Shown: positions 1-11,720 of the stretch, one piece after another
How positions within the stretch are numbered: the stretch's first letter is position 1
Layout of the letters: every line of letters begins with the position of its first letter
Source of the DNA: Cucumis sativus
Lineage: Eukaryota > Streptophyta > Magnoliopsida > Cucurbitales > Cucurbitaceae
Assembly (NCBI RefSeq): GCF_000004075.3
Contig: NC_026657.2
Span: forward strand, 11,594,001-11,658,000
DNA: 64,000 nucleotides
Reading direction: 5' to 3'
Notes under the pieces: generated by a model
What the model saw: the letters and a program-made list of their open reading frames with translations, nothing else
Told to the model about the DNA's origin: nothing
Database searches by the model: none
Position numbers and translations under genes: made by a program

Positions 1-435
1 TGTAGTAAGACAACCTGTGAAAACAATTGAGGTGCATGCTAACAAGGTCCAGCCACAGATATGGAAAAAAGAGATAGATAACCTATTTGGATGATTGTTT
101 CGGGTTGATTTTTTGAAAAATAACCTGTAACTTGAAGAGATGATTCGAACATAGTGGCAAACAGTGAATATTACAGAGCTAATCAAAGTAGGAATAAATG
201 CATAATATCAGCCAATGGTTTTTTTTTATAAAAAAAACAACTAAATGGTAACTATGAAGAAACTACTTTGAACTAACATCTTGATATTTTGCGTCCTTAC
301 ACTAACTACACGATAACTATTCAAACTTAATCAAAACCTTCAATCTTGTATAAATTAATTAACTGTAAAGAAACTAACAAGTGCGTGCAGGGGGAGTAAA
401 TTCAGTGTTGTTATACTAATGTTGCATGTTTACAG

Positions 436-2816
436 TTAGAGGTTGTTAAAGGAAAAATCAAAGCCTGCAGATCAGAGGAGGTAGAATCGCTGAAGTTTCA
501 ACAAAAGAATCTTATTAACAAGGTAACTAATTATTTTATTGCATGGTAAGTGTTAACATGATAACTATAATTACTGAGTTCAATTTTTAGTAGTAACTAA
601 TAAGTTAGGCATGGAGGTTTGTAGAGATAATTTGATATTCTTTATTGAATAACTTTGAAAGTTTTCCCTTGCTTAAAGTCTCCCACTTTGTAATGGAACC
701 AGATATACACTGATTCTGCTGAAGCCAAAATTCCAGCAGTTCTTAATTATCTAGAGACCGTAATTGAGGTATCCTTTTCTTTCTTATGTATAATATATCT
801 TCTTCTTAGCTCTCTTTCACCCAATGTGTGTACACTCTGTACTGAACCAGTTTGGAGTTATGTGAATGGCTTAAGCCACACCTGGGGAAATTGTAGAATT
901 GTTCAAAGCCTTTATATCTTACCATTGTTGCATCAATCCTAGATAATCTTTTTTTATTTTTTATTTTTTATTTTTTAAGATGGTCTTTAAGAAGAAGTTG
1001 TAGCCTTAACCATCAATCAAATGGTCAAATCGCCATATCCCTGGATTACTTTACAACTAATTAGTAATTAAACTAGTTTCTTCCAGCCCATTGATTTGTC
1101 AAATCTACTCATGGCTCTTGTTTTTTTTTTCCTTGTCATTTTTCTTCTTATCAGTTTCTAAATCTTGAACATCAGTGTGTATGCATTCGTAAAAATTTCA
1201 TCAATGATTGAACCCTTAACAAAATAATTCCCACAGGCAGGTTGCAAGTTTCTGGTTTTTGCTCATCATCAGCCCATGATTGATGCTATACACCAGTTTT
1301 TTCAAGTGAGGGACTGTATATCTCCTTCAGTTTATGAATCAAGTTTGAGGTTGCTTGAGATCTTATATAAACTCATAATTTCCAGAAAAAGAAAGTGAAT
1401 TGCATTCGAATTGACGGCGGTACTCCTCCAGCAATGAGACAAGCTCTGGTTTCAGAGTTTCAGCAGAAAGATTCAATCATGGCAGCAGTGGTACATTTTT
1501 CATTTGGCCAAAACATTCAACAGTTTCTAAATATTAGTTTTAAATGGAAACTAAAATGGCAACTGATAACTAAAATTCTTGTAGTTATCTATTAAAGCTG
1601 GAGGCGTTGGGCTAACGTTAACCGCTGCAAGCACAGTTATTTTTGCCGAGCTTTCTTGGACGCCAGGTGATCTGATTCAAGCTGAAGATCGGGCTCATAG
1701 AATCGGACAGGTAGGCACATGCAATATATTCTTATAAGTTTCAAGTCCAATAATATTAATCCTCATTGGGTGATTATTGGTTTCTAATTCGACATAGTTG
1801 CATTGTTGTTGTAGGTGTCTTCTGTTAACATACATTATCTACTAGCGAATGACACAGTTGATGATATCATATGGTAAGTTACTTTGAGCATTGGCTAAAC
1901 GATATCTGAGCGCAAAGTAATCCATTTATTTTCTTTTTACAGGGACGTTGTACAGAGCAAGTTAGAGAATTTAGGGCAGGTAACATGGTTCTCAACCCTT
2001 AATCTTTTACAAATAAAATTTTGAAGGTTTAAATTATTTTTTGGTTCATGGCCTTTGCATTCATGGCTACTCTCTAAACCGTTAAAAGTTTCTAGTCCTT
2101 CACTTTGACAAAAAAATTAAAGCGAAAAGACTTTGAATAAATTCTGAGACTAGTCCTCGTTCTTGTTTTTTTCTCTCCCTTTAAAGAATCCTTGTTAATT
2201 TTTTTAAATAGATTCACATTTATCTTTTTTATATGAAAATTATAGTTTTTTTCTAAAAGGAAACAACCTTTTATTGGAAAAAATTCAAAGAGTCTGATGC
2301 TAAAAAAAAACATCAACCTTTAAGAGATGAGAGAAACCGAAAAAAGCCAAAATTAGACAATACTATTGGGATACAACGAAGATAAAAATGTATGGAAATT
2401 CTTATTATTTAATCAAATATAACTTTGAAGGTTAAATTTTAAGATTTATTGAAAGGTGTAAATTTGCAACTAAAATGGAATGAAACAAAAAATATAGAGA
2501 TGAAAGTTTGCATAAGTAAGATATAACGTTTAAAAGTTCATAATGAAATCGATTAATACAAACATTTGAAGACCAAAATAAGATCTGAACTTTGTTGTAA
2601 TTCCTGATTTTGTAGTTTGTATTCATAATTAGTGTTTGAGCTTGTGAAATTCAGATGCTGGATGGGGAAGAGAACACATTGGAAGTAGCAGTGAAGCAAC
2701 AGCCGATTACAAGTAGCAGTCCAAATTCAAAGCAAAAGACTTTAGATTCTTTTATTAAACGTTGCAACAATGCAAGTGTTGATACCCAATCCAAGTTGAA
2801 ACTTCCCAAGCACTAA
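436..2816 (+). CDS. CHR18: SMARCAL1/CHR18-like SNF2 annealing helicase, C-terminal part (5' end outside window)
   Basis: Seven exons can be joined in one frame with GT-AG introns: 436-522, 703-768, 1237-1305, 1386-1490, 1585-1710, 1815-1873 with 1943-1979 (a split Trp codon), and 2655-2816 ending in TAA. They give the last 236 residues. The piece carries the helicase C lobe: a Phe-Ala-His-His block, the motif around [19 protein letters not shown] (motif V), and [14 protein letters not shown] (motif VI with the arginine finger). It is followed by [17 protein letters not shown] and a polar tail ending in a Lys/Arg-rich [11 protein letters not shown] segment. This matches plant SMARCAL1-type SNF2 ATPases (Arabidopsis CHR18), nuclear enzymes thought to reanneal DNA at stalled forks. 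The ATP-binding lobe lies left of the window. The gene is convergent with the DGAT3-like gene. A possible 3'-UTR intron is 2845-2974. Confidence 0.88.
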
Positions 2817-4590
2817 CTAAAACCATTCAAATGTTTTGATGGAGGTAAAAAGGGAAGGTCTTTAGACATGTTTGCTGGGATGAGTTTTAGTTAGATTTTG
2901 TATAAAAGCATTAAAGTGTGACCTTAATTATGTACAGTTAGAATTTTTATGCTAATATCTCCCTTTTGTTACAGGAAATTTGGAGAAGGGTTGATAATCA
3001 AATTTGGATAAGATATACTTTTAGTTCTTGAAGTTTCAAAAACTACATCCCATACACAAAATAACCACCTAAATAGATAACATAATTTTACGATATTCTA
3101 AACTCAAAATTAAACAAAGTGAGACTCAAATTAATGATACAACTCAAAGCTAATCCAATTGCCTAACCTAAGGGCTTTGCATCTCGAGCAAATGCGCTAT
3201 TTGAGTCAAAAACATAAATAAATTTTTTGAAAATAAATGAGAAGAAAGAGTTTTAGAAACAAATTATAACTCCACTTCAATTTAAATTTTGTTTCAATTC
3301 AATATTTAAATTAGAAATAGAATTTTATTTGCGTAACGCTTACCACTTATGAACTAAATTGAAACAAAATTTAAATCTTATTAGTACTGACATTAAAATT
3401 TGTACTTAGAAAAAGAAAAAATTGAAGTTAGAACAAACTTATACCGTTTCAATTTGGAATTTGGTATTCAATGTTAAAATTTTATTTTATATAGGATTAT
3501 TTTAAATTCATTGATCGACATTAATGTAAAAAATGCGTATTCAATTAAACAAAACTAATCAAATTAAAACAATTTTCAAATTTCAAAGTAAAATTGTGAT
3601 GTTATGAAACCAAATTGAAACAAAATTTGCTTAAAATCAATTGATTTTTTCAATTAAAATAACATTTTAGAACTTATGAAAAAAGTAGACAAAAAAAGTT
3701 CAAGACCTAAACCCTACATTTATTAAAAATTAATAACATTTTGAAAATCTCAATACTAGAATAAAATAAAATTTAAAAGGAAAATAAAAGAAAGAAAGTA
3801 CAAAGCAAATTGGTAAAAATTAGAAAAAGAAAAGGGAAAGGAAAGATATGGAATGCAATAGAATTAAGATAGAAGAAGAAAAAATATGGTATAAAGTGTA
3901 AGCTAACACATTGTTAATAAACCACTAAATAAATATGCGTTAGCTAATAAATATGAATAAATATGCGTTAGCTAATAAACTTAGAATGAATTTTTCATAT
4001 TTAATCACTTCTATTATTAAGAAGTCATTTCAAGTTTGCAACAATTAAAAGTAAGAATATGATATTCTATAATTAATTGTCAAGCCGGTTTTAAGTCATG
4101 ACAATGAAAGATCGAACATTAAACCATATATTTTGGAGTCCGATCAAATGAATAATTATGAACGTTATTCATTATGAACGTTAGGCATGAGTAATGTGTA
4201 ATTGTGATCAAAATATAGCATCATCAATATTAACATAGGTTGTTACGAGATAGATAACTTAGTTCAATCAATACCATTTAAGACAACGACAAAACAAGTA
4301 AATAAGCATTAAAAGAACATCTAATTGCAATATTTTATTCACAAATGGGTACAAATAACTTTGAAACACCTAAATCAACTAACCCAACTCAAATTCCTTG
4401 ATGGAATTGAGATTGAAACAACTCTCTAGCTCCAATGGATGAATTTTCTTTTAATCCTAATAGTTGGTTTAGGTCTAAAAACTTCTCTATCCCAACCCAC
4501 CTTAGTATAACTAAAAAAGAAGATGATTAACTTTGTACAAACTCATCAAATAAACTGCACTAAATTTTGACTTCTATGAAAAGTATCAAT
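2817..4590. other. Convergent intergenic region with a short 28-bp tandem repeat
   Basis: AT-rich spacer between two convergent genes. It holds the 3' UTR of the helicase (possible polyadenylated end near 2990) and, from the right, that of the DGAT3-like gene. A segment of about 25 bp containing ATATGCGTTAGCTAATAAA occurs twice in tandem at 3927-3951 and 3955-3979. No coding potential was seen. Confidence 0.6.
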
Positions 4591-5798
4591 TTAAATTGCT
4601 GCAGGTGCTAACCTTGATTGTGTCTGTCCCCCTTCTTGTCCAAGATACTCAGCTACAATTCTACCAACATCTTCCACCCCAACTCCAATGCACAAAGGAT
4701 TTTGCATCTCCATAGAACCCAAAACTCTCACATTTGGTCCATCTCTACATTTTCCCATACATTTACACCCACAAACAGCAGCTTCATCCCCCATCACCCT
4801 CCCAAATTCTTCCATCAATGCTGCTGCTCCTGCCTTCTTGCACTTGTTTCCCATGCACACTTGAATCCTCCCTACAGACGTCGACTGGGTTACTGCGATG
4901 TTTTCGGTTTTCGAATTGAGAAGTTGGGTTTGCAATGGAAGAGGCAATGTTGATACATGGATGGTGTTGGCCTGGTATTGATCTGGGGATGGCTGTGAAA
5001 GCGCTTTCTTTAATCGGTAGCTTGTGGTGTTCATATGGCCTTCATTGTCACTGGATTCAGAGGATGAAGATGTTGAGTCGTGAATGTTTTGTGTTCTAGC
5101 TGCCTTTAGCTTGGCCTTTTCTAGCTTCTTTTTTCTTTTCTGTTCTTTCTCTTCTGATTTTAGCTGTTGGAGTTGTCTTGTCAATGCTTCTCTTCTTTCC
5201 TCAATCTGCAATCAAGGAAACAACAATCTGATTAATGAATGTTATCAGCCAAAATAAATACACCAAGGAATCATTCATGATGATCGAGAGAAAACAGAAG
5301 AATTCCATGGCGAAGAAATTTCAAGTCCAACTCCAATTTAATTCAACCGGTATAGATAAAGTGGCGCAAGCAAACAGGAATAAATTAGTAGGCGGATTCC
5401 AGAAATTTTCAACTTACAGAAAAGCGATCCGACTGAAATTCTTCAATAGAACCATGATCGAAACGAAACAACAAGCTCGATTCATAATCCGCGGCAGACA
5501 ATCCTTTCAACAATTTCAATTTCTTCTTCACCGCCTCCTTCTCCTTCTTCACATTCCCCCCCTGACAAGTCGGCCCAACATAATACCGCAAATAACCGTC
5601 ATCGCAGAACCTAGAAGAACCCATTCTCCGACGACCAACGAGCCCCAAAGCACGAGTTTCTGTACCAACCGAACGACCGGAAACGGACAGGGTAGAGGGG
5701 CCCCGACGGGTATCTAGGTCGGAGACTCGAACGGATTGAGAAAAATCGAGGCAGAAGAGGCCAGGAAGCTGGCCGGAAACGGTGCCGTAGACCTCCAT
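4591..5798 (-). CDS. DGAT3: Soluble diacylglycerol acyltransferase 3-like protein with [2Fe-2S] thioredoxin-like domain
   Basis: Two exons: 5798-5418 (127 codons) and 5205-4591, joined in phase 0, giving 331 residues. The ATG at 5798 begins MEVYG and is preferred over an upstream in-frame ATG at 5894, because the extra segment reads through the ATTG repeat of the leader. Order of parts: N-terminal region with Ser/Arg stretches, which could act as a plastid transit peptide; a Lys-rich segment near 84-98; a strongly charged coiled coil about 128-167; a Ser-rich linker. Last comes a thioredoxin-like ferredoxin domain with Cys at about 244, 249, 272, 274, 276 and 280 (CMGNKC and CGCKCMGKC). The layout matches plant DGAT3, the soluble enzyme that acylates diacylglycerol to triacylglycerol and carries a [2Fe-2S] cluster. 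Arabidopsis DGAT3 is of similar size and, from memory, neighbours CHR18, as here. Confidence 0.87.
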
Positions 5799-5825
5799 GG
5801 ATTTGGGGAAAAAGTATTCGAAATT

Positions 5826-5850
5826 ATTGATTGATTGATTGATTGATTGA
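5826..5850. repeat. (ATTG)n microsatellite in the DGAT3-like 5' leader
   Basis: About six tandem TTGA/ATTG units lie 28-52 bp upstream of the chosen DGAT3 start codon, probably inside the 5' UTR. Length changes here could alter the leader. Confidence 0.85.
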
Positions 5851-6115
5851 AGATTTGAAGGAAAAGGGAAGCGAGGAGTCGAAATTTGAAACAAAACCGA
5901 AGAATTGTTGTCAACAAAAAATGAAAATTAATGACGTGGCGATTTTTGATTGGACATATGAGGACCTCGTGGCGACGCTCGTGGACCACGAGCTTTTTGC
6001 ATTCCCGCGCGAGCGCCTCCTTAATATCTGCCGTTGGATAAATCTTCGTGGATCGGATGGCTGTAAGATAAGCCACCTGGAAACACGTAGGATGCTGACG
6101 TCAATCCGCTTTTGA

Positions 6116-7724
6116 TTTCGAGGCTTTTTCTACCCATTCGTACAAATAAATTTTGGATTTAATAAAAAGAAAATGAAACGTTTTAAAAACGTGGTTTTAG
6201 CTAAAATAAATTTTTTTATAAACGTGGTTGTAATTTATTTTATATAAATATTACATATAATTAAATCATTTTAAATAACATAACTTTTTTTTTTTTGTAA
6301 AATATTAACATTTATATGGGACTATCATATACGAGTAGTAGTTTATCCCAATTCATTGTAGATAGAATATGATATTTTATTATATTTTGTGAATATTTTA
6401 GTTTACTTTGGCGTAAATACTTTTGAAATGTTGATAAAACTATTTGAACGTTTAGTTATTTGAAAACCAATTCGATTTATTTGTTAAATCATCTATCATT
6501 GTCTTAAAATACTGATATCACTTAAACATAAAACAAATTTAAAAGGATGTCAAAGCTACAATAATATGAACGACTTTGTTCTCTTTTCAAAGGGCATGAC
6601 AAGTGTACAATGTTGACAAAATTCTTAACTAAATGTATTATTGTGACACTGGCAAATTTGAATCATATCTTTATGATGAATATTTTACATGTTTTTAATG
6701 AATTTTTTCATACATAACAAAATGGACCAAACTATTTATAAAATATAACAAAATATTGATGTCTATTAATATCTATAAAGAATAGATAATAAAATTTGTT
6801 ATATTTGTAAATATTTTCTAACAAATTTATCCTTTACAATGATTACTCATTTTAAAATACTCTCCAAATCCTAGTTGTCGACTCCGTGGCGGTTCCTAAC
6901 TACTAAAATCTTGCCTACCTTTTACATTACCTATTTATTTTATGAATAGTGAAATAGGTAATTGATCGGACAAAATAAAGAAAAATGAATTGATATCATG
7001 TTCTCGTTAAAGATTGAAATAATTGATAACTAAACTTTTAATAAGAAGTCTATTAGGACCCTTTAAAATTTCATACCGTTTAAAAATCAATGGATTGAAT
7101 TTTAGTTATACATAAAGTAAGTAAAGAGAAATTGCGTCAAATGATAAAAATGGCAAAATTGGTGATATCAAACCGTTATCATAAAAAAAAATTACCACTT
7201 TTGCAAGGACCCTAAAGCAAATCCCTAAATTTTTAAAAAATATAAAAAATTAAATACTCAATTTGTAATCCAAGAATAGAAACCATCTAAAACAAACTCC
7301 AAAGTTTGAAGATCAAATTTGTATGGTCAAAATTGTTGATTATCCGCACCTATACGTGACGGTGATAGAAGTCTAAAGATCAAATCCAAAATTGTGCTAT
7401 ATTTGAAAATGCAGTTATACACCATTTATGATAATGTTTAACGATATTCACACGGAGAGTACGGATATACATTAAAAAGTAAAAAATTATGACAAGTAGA
7501 TGAAGCTAATTTTATTTATTTTAAAAATAAAACTATTTGAAACACCATTTCTTTAAGCCATTACTACAAAACAACCAAATATCATATATCAATACACTTC
7601 ACTAACATTAACCAAATTAATAATGAACATCTATCTTAATCTGCTATCCCCTTCTCATTTTCAATAAATATACTACAAAAGAGTAAATATTTTACATAAG
7701 GAGAGAGAATAACTGTTTACTTGG
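6116..7724. other. AT-rich intergenic spacer with MITE-like remnants
   Basis: Lies upstream of the DGAT3-like gene and downstream of the CHUP1-like gene. No exon-like sequence was seen. It contains short AT-rich inverted-repeat elements (one reported separately at 6735-6812; a more diverged one near 6290-6400). Confidence 0.55.
6735..6812. mobile_element. MITE-like AT-rich inverted-repeat element
   Basis: The left end reads TTTATAAAATATAACAAAAT. The right end, read on the opposite strand, is ATTTACAAATATAACAAATT, so the ends are inverted repeats of about 20 bp. The same terminal signature (AAATATARYAAAAT) recurs at 23174-23282 and 56426-56549. No coding capacity. Call rests only on the terminal symmetry and recurrence. 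Confidence 0.4.
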
Positions 7725-10700
7725 TTATGATGATTGTATGCCAACTATCAACCCTTGAGCATGGGATCTTCCAACCATTCGTCTTGGAACCCATTGTTTT
7801 ATTTCCTCAAAAGCACACAATGTTTCCGAATCAAGCCCTCCAGCAAACTGCCCAACCAAAAGCACCGTGTATTTAGATCATGTTACAAAATCAATTGACC
7901 AAATAGAGAATATTAAAACAGAAAGAACCGACACACATATTTACATGGTTCACTACAAGTGTGTTAGCTATGTCACGTGGCAGAGAGAGAATGTTATTGA
8001 ATACAGAATAGTGGCGCCTCAAGGATTAGAGAATTTGTGGTTCAAAGGGACGTATTCTTCTCAAAATGTTACCTGGTGAGTTCTGTATGCAAAATGAATT
8101 CCCTGAAGTAATAGAGATTCATGGTTGGATTCTTTATCTGAACTACGAACTGAATCCAGCTCCGTTTTCACCCTTTTCATGTACATCTTGGCAAGATTCA
8201 TAGAAGCTTGCTTTATCTGTAAAGGGTTTAAAATGGAAATTATATGTTGTATGAAAATGATTGTTCCAGTACGAGGAGAGATTTTTTATGTTTTTCAAGT
8301 CATGTACCTTACTCATGATACCGGAGTCTAGCATCCAATTTGTTGGGAGTTTCAGGTTTTGATAAGAATGCATGACAGTACTCCGAAGTGTGATTAAACG
8401 TTGTATGCCTCGCTCCGACCTTTTATTATACGACGATAGAAGGAAAAATCAGGGACAAACATGAATTGGTTAATAAAAAGTTTATCAGATGTGTTGGAGT
8501 TCTAACTTGTCTAACAAGCTCGCCATCTTCTTCAAGGCTGCCTCACATGGAGAATTAGTGTCATCCTTGTAAAAGGAGATTTCATTTTCCAACAGTTTGA
8601 GCGCACGGTATTCTATGGCCGCTTCTCGCATGGCATCAGCTTTTTTCTCAGGCCACTTGAAATGCTTTAACACAGCTCGCTCGTCAGCCTGCAGACAAAC
8701 ATTTAACATCCAATAATATAACAGGGGAGGAGCACGCATACGGTCATGTGTAGGCCAAAACATTTCTACTCTTTCTCAACATCACTATTTTCACATTGTT
8801 TATGTCTTATGAGTAATTTTCAGTCACTTGGTTAACTTTCAAAATATATTCAAAATCTTTTTTGATGGTATGAAGATGCACTAAAAGTGTAGAACTAGAC
8901 ACTAAATTGATTTTGAATGCATGATTAATGACATGTTCGAGAGTGATTTTGAATATGAAAAAAAAAAAAAAATTAACTATCTCTAAATCACTATCAAGCA
9001 TGCCCTTAATTCATGTATCCTATTAGCCATTACAGAGTGGGCCTAAATACAAAACTACCCCAAAAGTGCTATTTATAGGCACAACAAGAACATAGACTAA
9101 ACTAACTCAAACGCAGGAATATATTTATCACGGAACAGCATTAATTAGCAAACAGCAGTTTCAGTAGTTATTTTATCTGAATGATTGTCATTTGGCGTTT
9201 TAGTTAGAAAGGAATTAGTGGAACTAACATTAAATCTCAATTTTGGGTCCATAAAAAAGTTTCCTTCTGTTTCTAAAACTTAGGTCCACCAAGAAACAAA
9301 TGGCATATTCCAAAAGATCAACAACCATTATCAGTGGCACATGGCTGAGAAATGTTGAGATAAGATAACATATGACTAATGTACGTAGGATTTCAATTTC
9401 GGCACAGTGAAGTTCCACAAATGACAAATTTAGATAATCATCTAAAGTTTCTGGTTTCAAGCAAAATGTACAAAGCTGTACAGTTGGCCAGTCAACATCA
9501 ACAAGGACTTCACCCCAAAATGAACAAAGTAAAGACCACGTCATTCTCAAACCAACAGCTTCTAGAATTTGAGGACAGAGAATAGATTTTTTTAGTTCAA
9601 AAGAAATATAAAATCCAATTCACCACCTCACATGCCGCACTGCCTAAAGAGGATAAAGCTCACAAAGGAAAATGCCAACGATTTTCTGGATAGATTGAGC
9701 AATGGAATATGGTCCCAAGGTAACAAAGTTTTGCTTTTGCAGGATGATTCAGCCATTTTATAAATGCTAAAGCCTTCCAATTAGAAGCCAAGTACCCAGC
9801 AAGAGTTCCCGAAATAGGTCCTCCTGGGACAACCCGACTTGCAAAATCCATTATAAAAGACTCGGGGTCCCTCAATCTCAATTTCCTTTGTCGAGGGGAG
9901 AAGAAAAAAGAAAAAGAAACAATCCAGTCCATAGTAAATTTAGAAGTCAGAGGGGGCCATCTTAGGACAGTCTAAAAGACAATGGACCAGCATTAGATAT
10001 ACATTATAGGAAGGCACTAGAGGATCACAAAGCCTATCACATGCTTTTCTTTTATCGTTCGGGTGGAAGATTAAACCATTGACTATTGAATTCGTAATTG
10101 ATGCCTTAATCTACTAAACTATGTTCGAGTTGACATAAAATCATCACATGTTAGAAACGTTGATTAGATCGTTGCTTTTCTCCTAATAAACCAGACCATA
10201 TTAACGAATAATGACCATAAATCTTCTGCATAGTAAGACATGATATGGCCCACTACACCCAGAATACTTTGTCTTAAAACTAGCTCTTTCCAAAGATGTA
10301 TACACAATAAAAAATAATAATAAAACTGATAGAGAAAAAAGAGACAAGTAAAGATTTACCAATGATGAAAGTTGGGAATCAAGCCAATCGACAAACTTGA
10401 GGATATCTTCAATGTCCGTATGAGCTGCAACAAGCACCTTGTCAATGAGACCATTGATGAACTCTCCTTTGGTTTCAATATCTGCTTTTATCTGAAAATT
10501 GAAGATGGGACTTAATTTTTCTATGTGGGTTAGATTTAATTCATCAAATAAACCAAAATCATGGCCTTACGGCTAAAAGATGCGCAGAACGATTCTGAAT
10601 TTCCCCAACAATGCTATTATGCGCATTGATCGCAGCTGGTTTCCCCAACAATGGAGGATCTCTCTTCCCCTCTTTCTTTCTTAATGAGTGAAAGAGGCGT

Positions 10701-11552
10701 ACGAGGTCCGGAGATTTCTGTGTAGCCGCTGCTCGGGGCATGGACTGGACAGGAAGCGGCGGAGGCGGAGGCGGAGGCGGCGGTGCCCGTGGTGGTGGAG
10801 TCTTGCAGTCCAAATCTCTAACATTCCGACACGAACTTGATGGTTGAGTCTCCAACTTTCCATTTTCAAGTTTCTGATTGTCCTCGGCGCTTCGTTGCGA
10901 TTCCTCTGAAACTGACTTCCTCTATAACCACGAACAGAAAATTGAAAACGATTCTGAACTTCCTTAAAAAATTTCAACGGCAAATAGAAAGTAATTTTCA
11001 AAGAAACAACAATGGCATCTTCTTCCTCACCTTGTCATTATTACTAACACTAGCGAACTTCGCTTCAGCAGCGGCTAGGTCACGAACGAGCAAATCATTC
11101 TGCGATTGAAGTTCAAAGTTCAAGCTCTGAGACTTATGCAACTCCTCCTTCAGCTCCACCAATTGAGACTGCAAATCTTTAATCAAATCCTCCGCAAAAC
11201 AAAGCTTCTCCTGCAATCCACTCTTAACTCCATTACAGTCCTCAACATTTACACAAGAACCAGCACCAGACAAAGAACGCCGGTGCAAAACTTGCTTGAG
11301 ACCACCACGGTTGACCGTTCGAGCCGAAACTCCAACATTCTCACCATCCCTCCCCTTCTTAGGACCATTCGGCGTCAGAGATCTACTAACTTTCGAACTT
11401 TGCTTCTTCACACCAGACTGAGGCGTCGATTCAACCGCCGATACAGAAACCACCCGCTTCGGTGACTCCATAGCCTTCAAAGAAACCCGCCCACCCCGAG
11501 ATGACATCGTAGTAGAGTTCTTCACAGCATTTGATTTCCCCTTCTGCTCCAT
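7725..11552 (-). CDS. CHUP1-like / IPGA1-like proline-rich coiled-coil protein
   Basis: Seven exons in consistent phase: 11552-11031, 10921-10571, 10491-10360, 8688-8507, 8419-8308, 8216-8073 and 7847-7725, giving 521 residues. N-terminal third is basic and Ser-rich. A coiled coil spans about 115-170. A polyproline run (about residues 213-230) resembles the actin/profilin-binding segment of CHUP1. The C-terminal half is the conserved CHUP1-type domain: SPDLVRLFHSLRKKEG, VGEIQNRSAHLLA, DIEDILKFVDWLD, the ADERAVLKHFKWPEKKADA block, LDSGIMSK and the FAGGLDSETLCAFEEI ending. CHUP1 itself positions chloroplasts on actin. This member lacks CHUP1's long N-terminal membrane anchor and looks like the shorter cytoskeleton-associated relatives (IPGA1-like; Arabidopsis AT1G48280 from memory). 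Its role in the cell is therefore inferred. Intron 3 (8689-10359) is unusually long. Confidence 0.85.
9660..9932 (-). pseudogene. Coding-like relic of unknown origin inside intron 3 of the CHUP1-like gene
   Basis: An open frame of 90 codons whose middle (from about VPGGPISGTL to IKWLNHPAK) has protein-like composition, unlike the surrounding AT-rich intron. It is not needed by the CHUP1-like reading frame, which splices cleanly across it. I do not recognise the family. It may be a gene fragment or transposon-borne piece, or simply a chance open frame. Confidence 0.25.
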
Positions 11553-11697
11553 TAAAACTTACTAGAAGAAAGCCAACAATTCACACAATGGTGGTGCCGC
11601 CGCCGTCGCCGCCACCGCACTGCCTCAGTTATAAACCGGCGAATTACCTAGCGGGCAACGCCATGCACCGGCCAAACCTCAACCCAAGAGAGAGAGT

Positions 11698-11720
11698 GCC
11701 AATATATATATATATATATG
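11698..11720. repeat. (TA)n microsatellite upstream of the CHUP1-like gene
   Basis: A short AT dinucleotide run about 150 bp upstream of the start codon, in the presumed promoter or 5' UTR. Confidence 0.8.

Noticed and set aside
5409-5894. Upstream ATG at 5894 as DGAT3 start
   Set aside because: It would translate the ATTG microsatellite leader (NQSINQSINN type sequence). The ATG at 5798 gives the expected MEVYG start.
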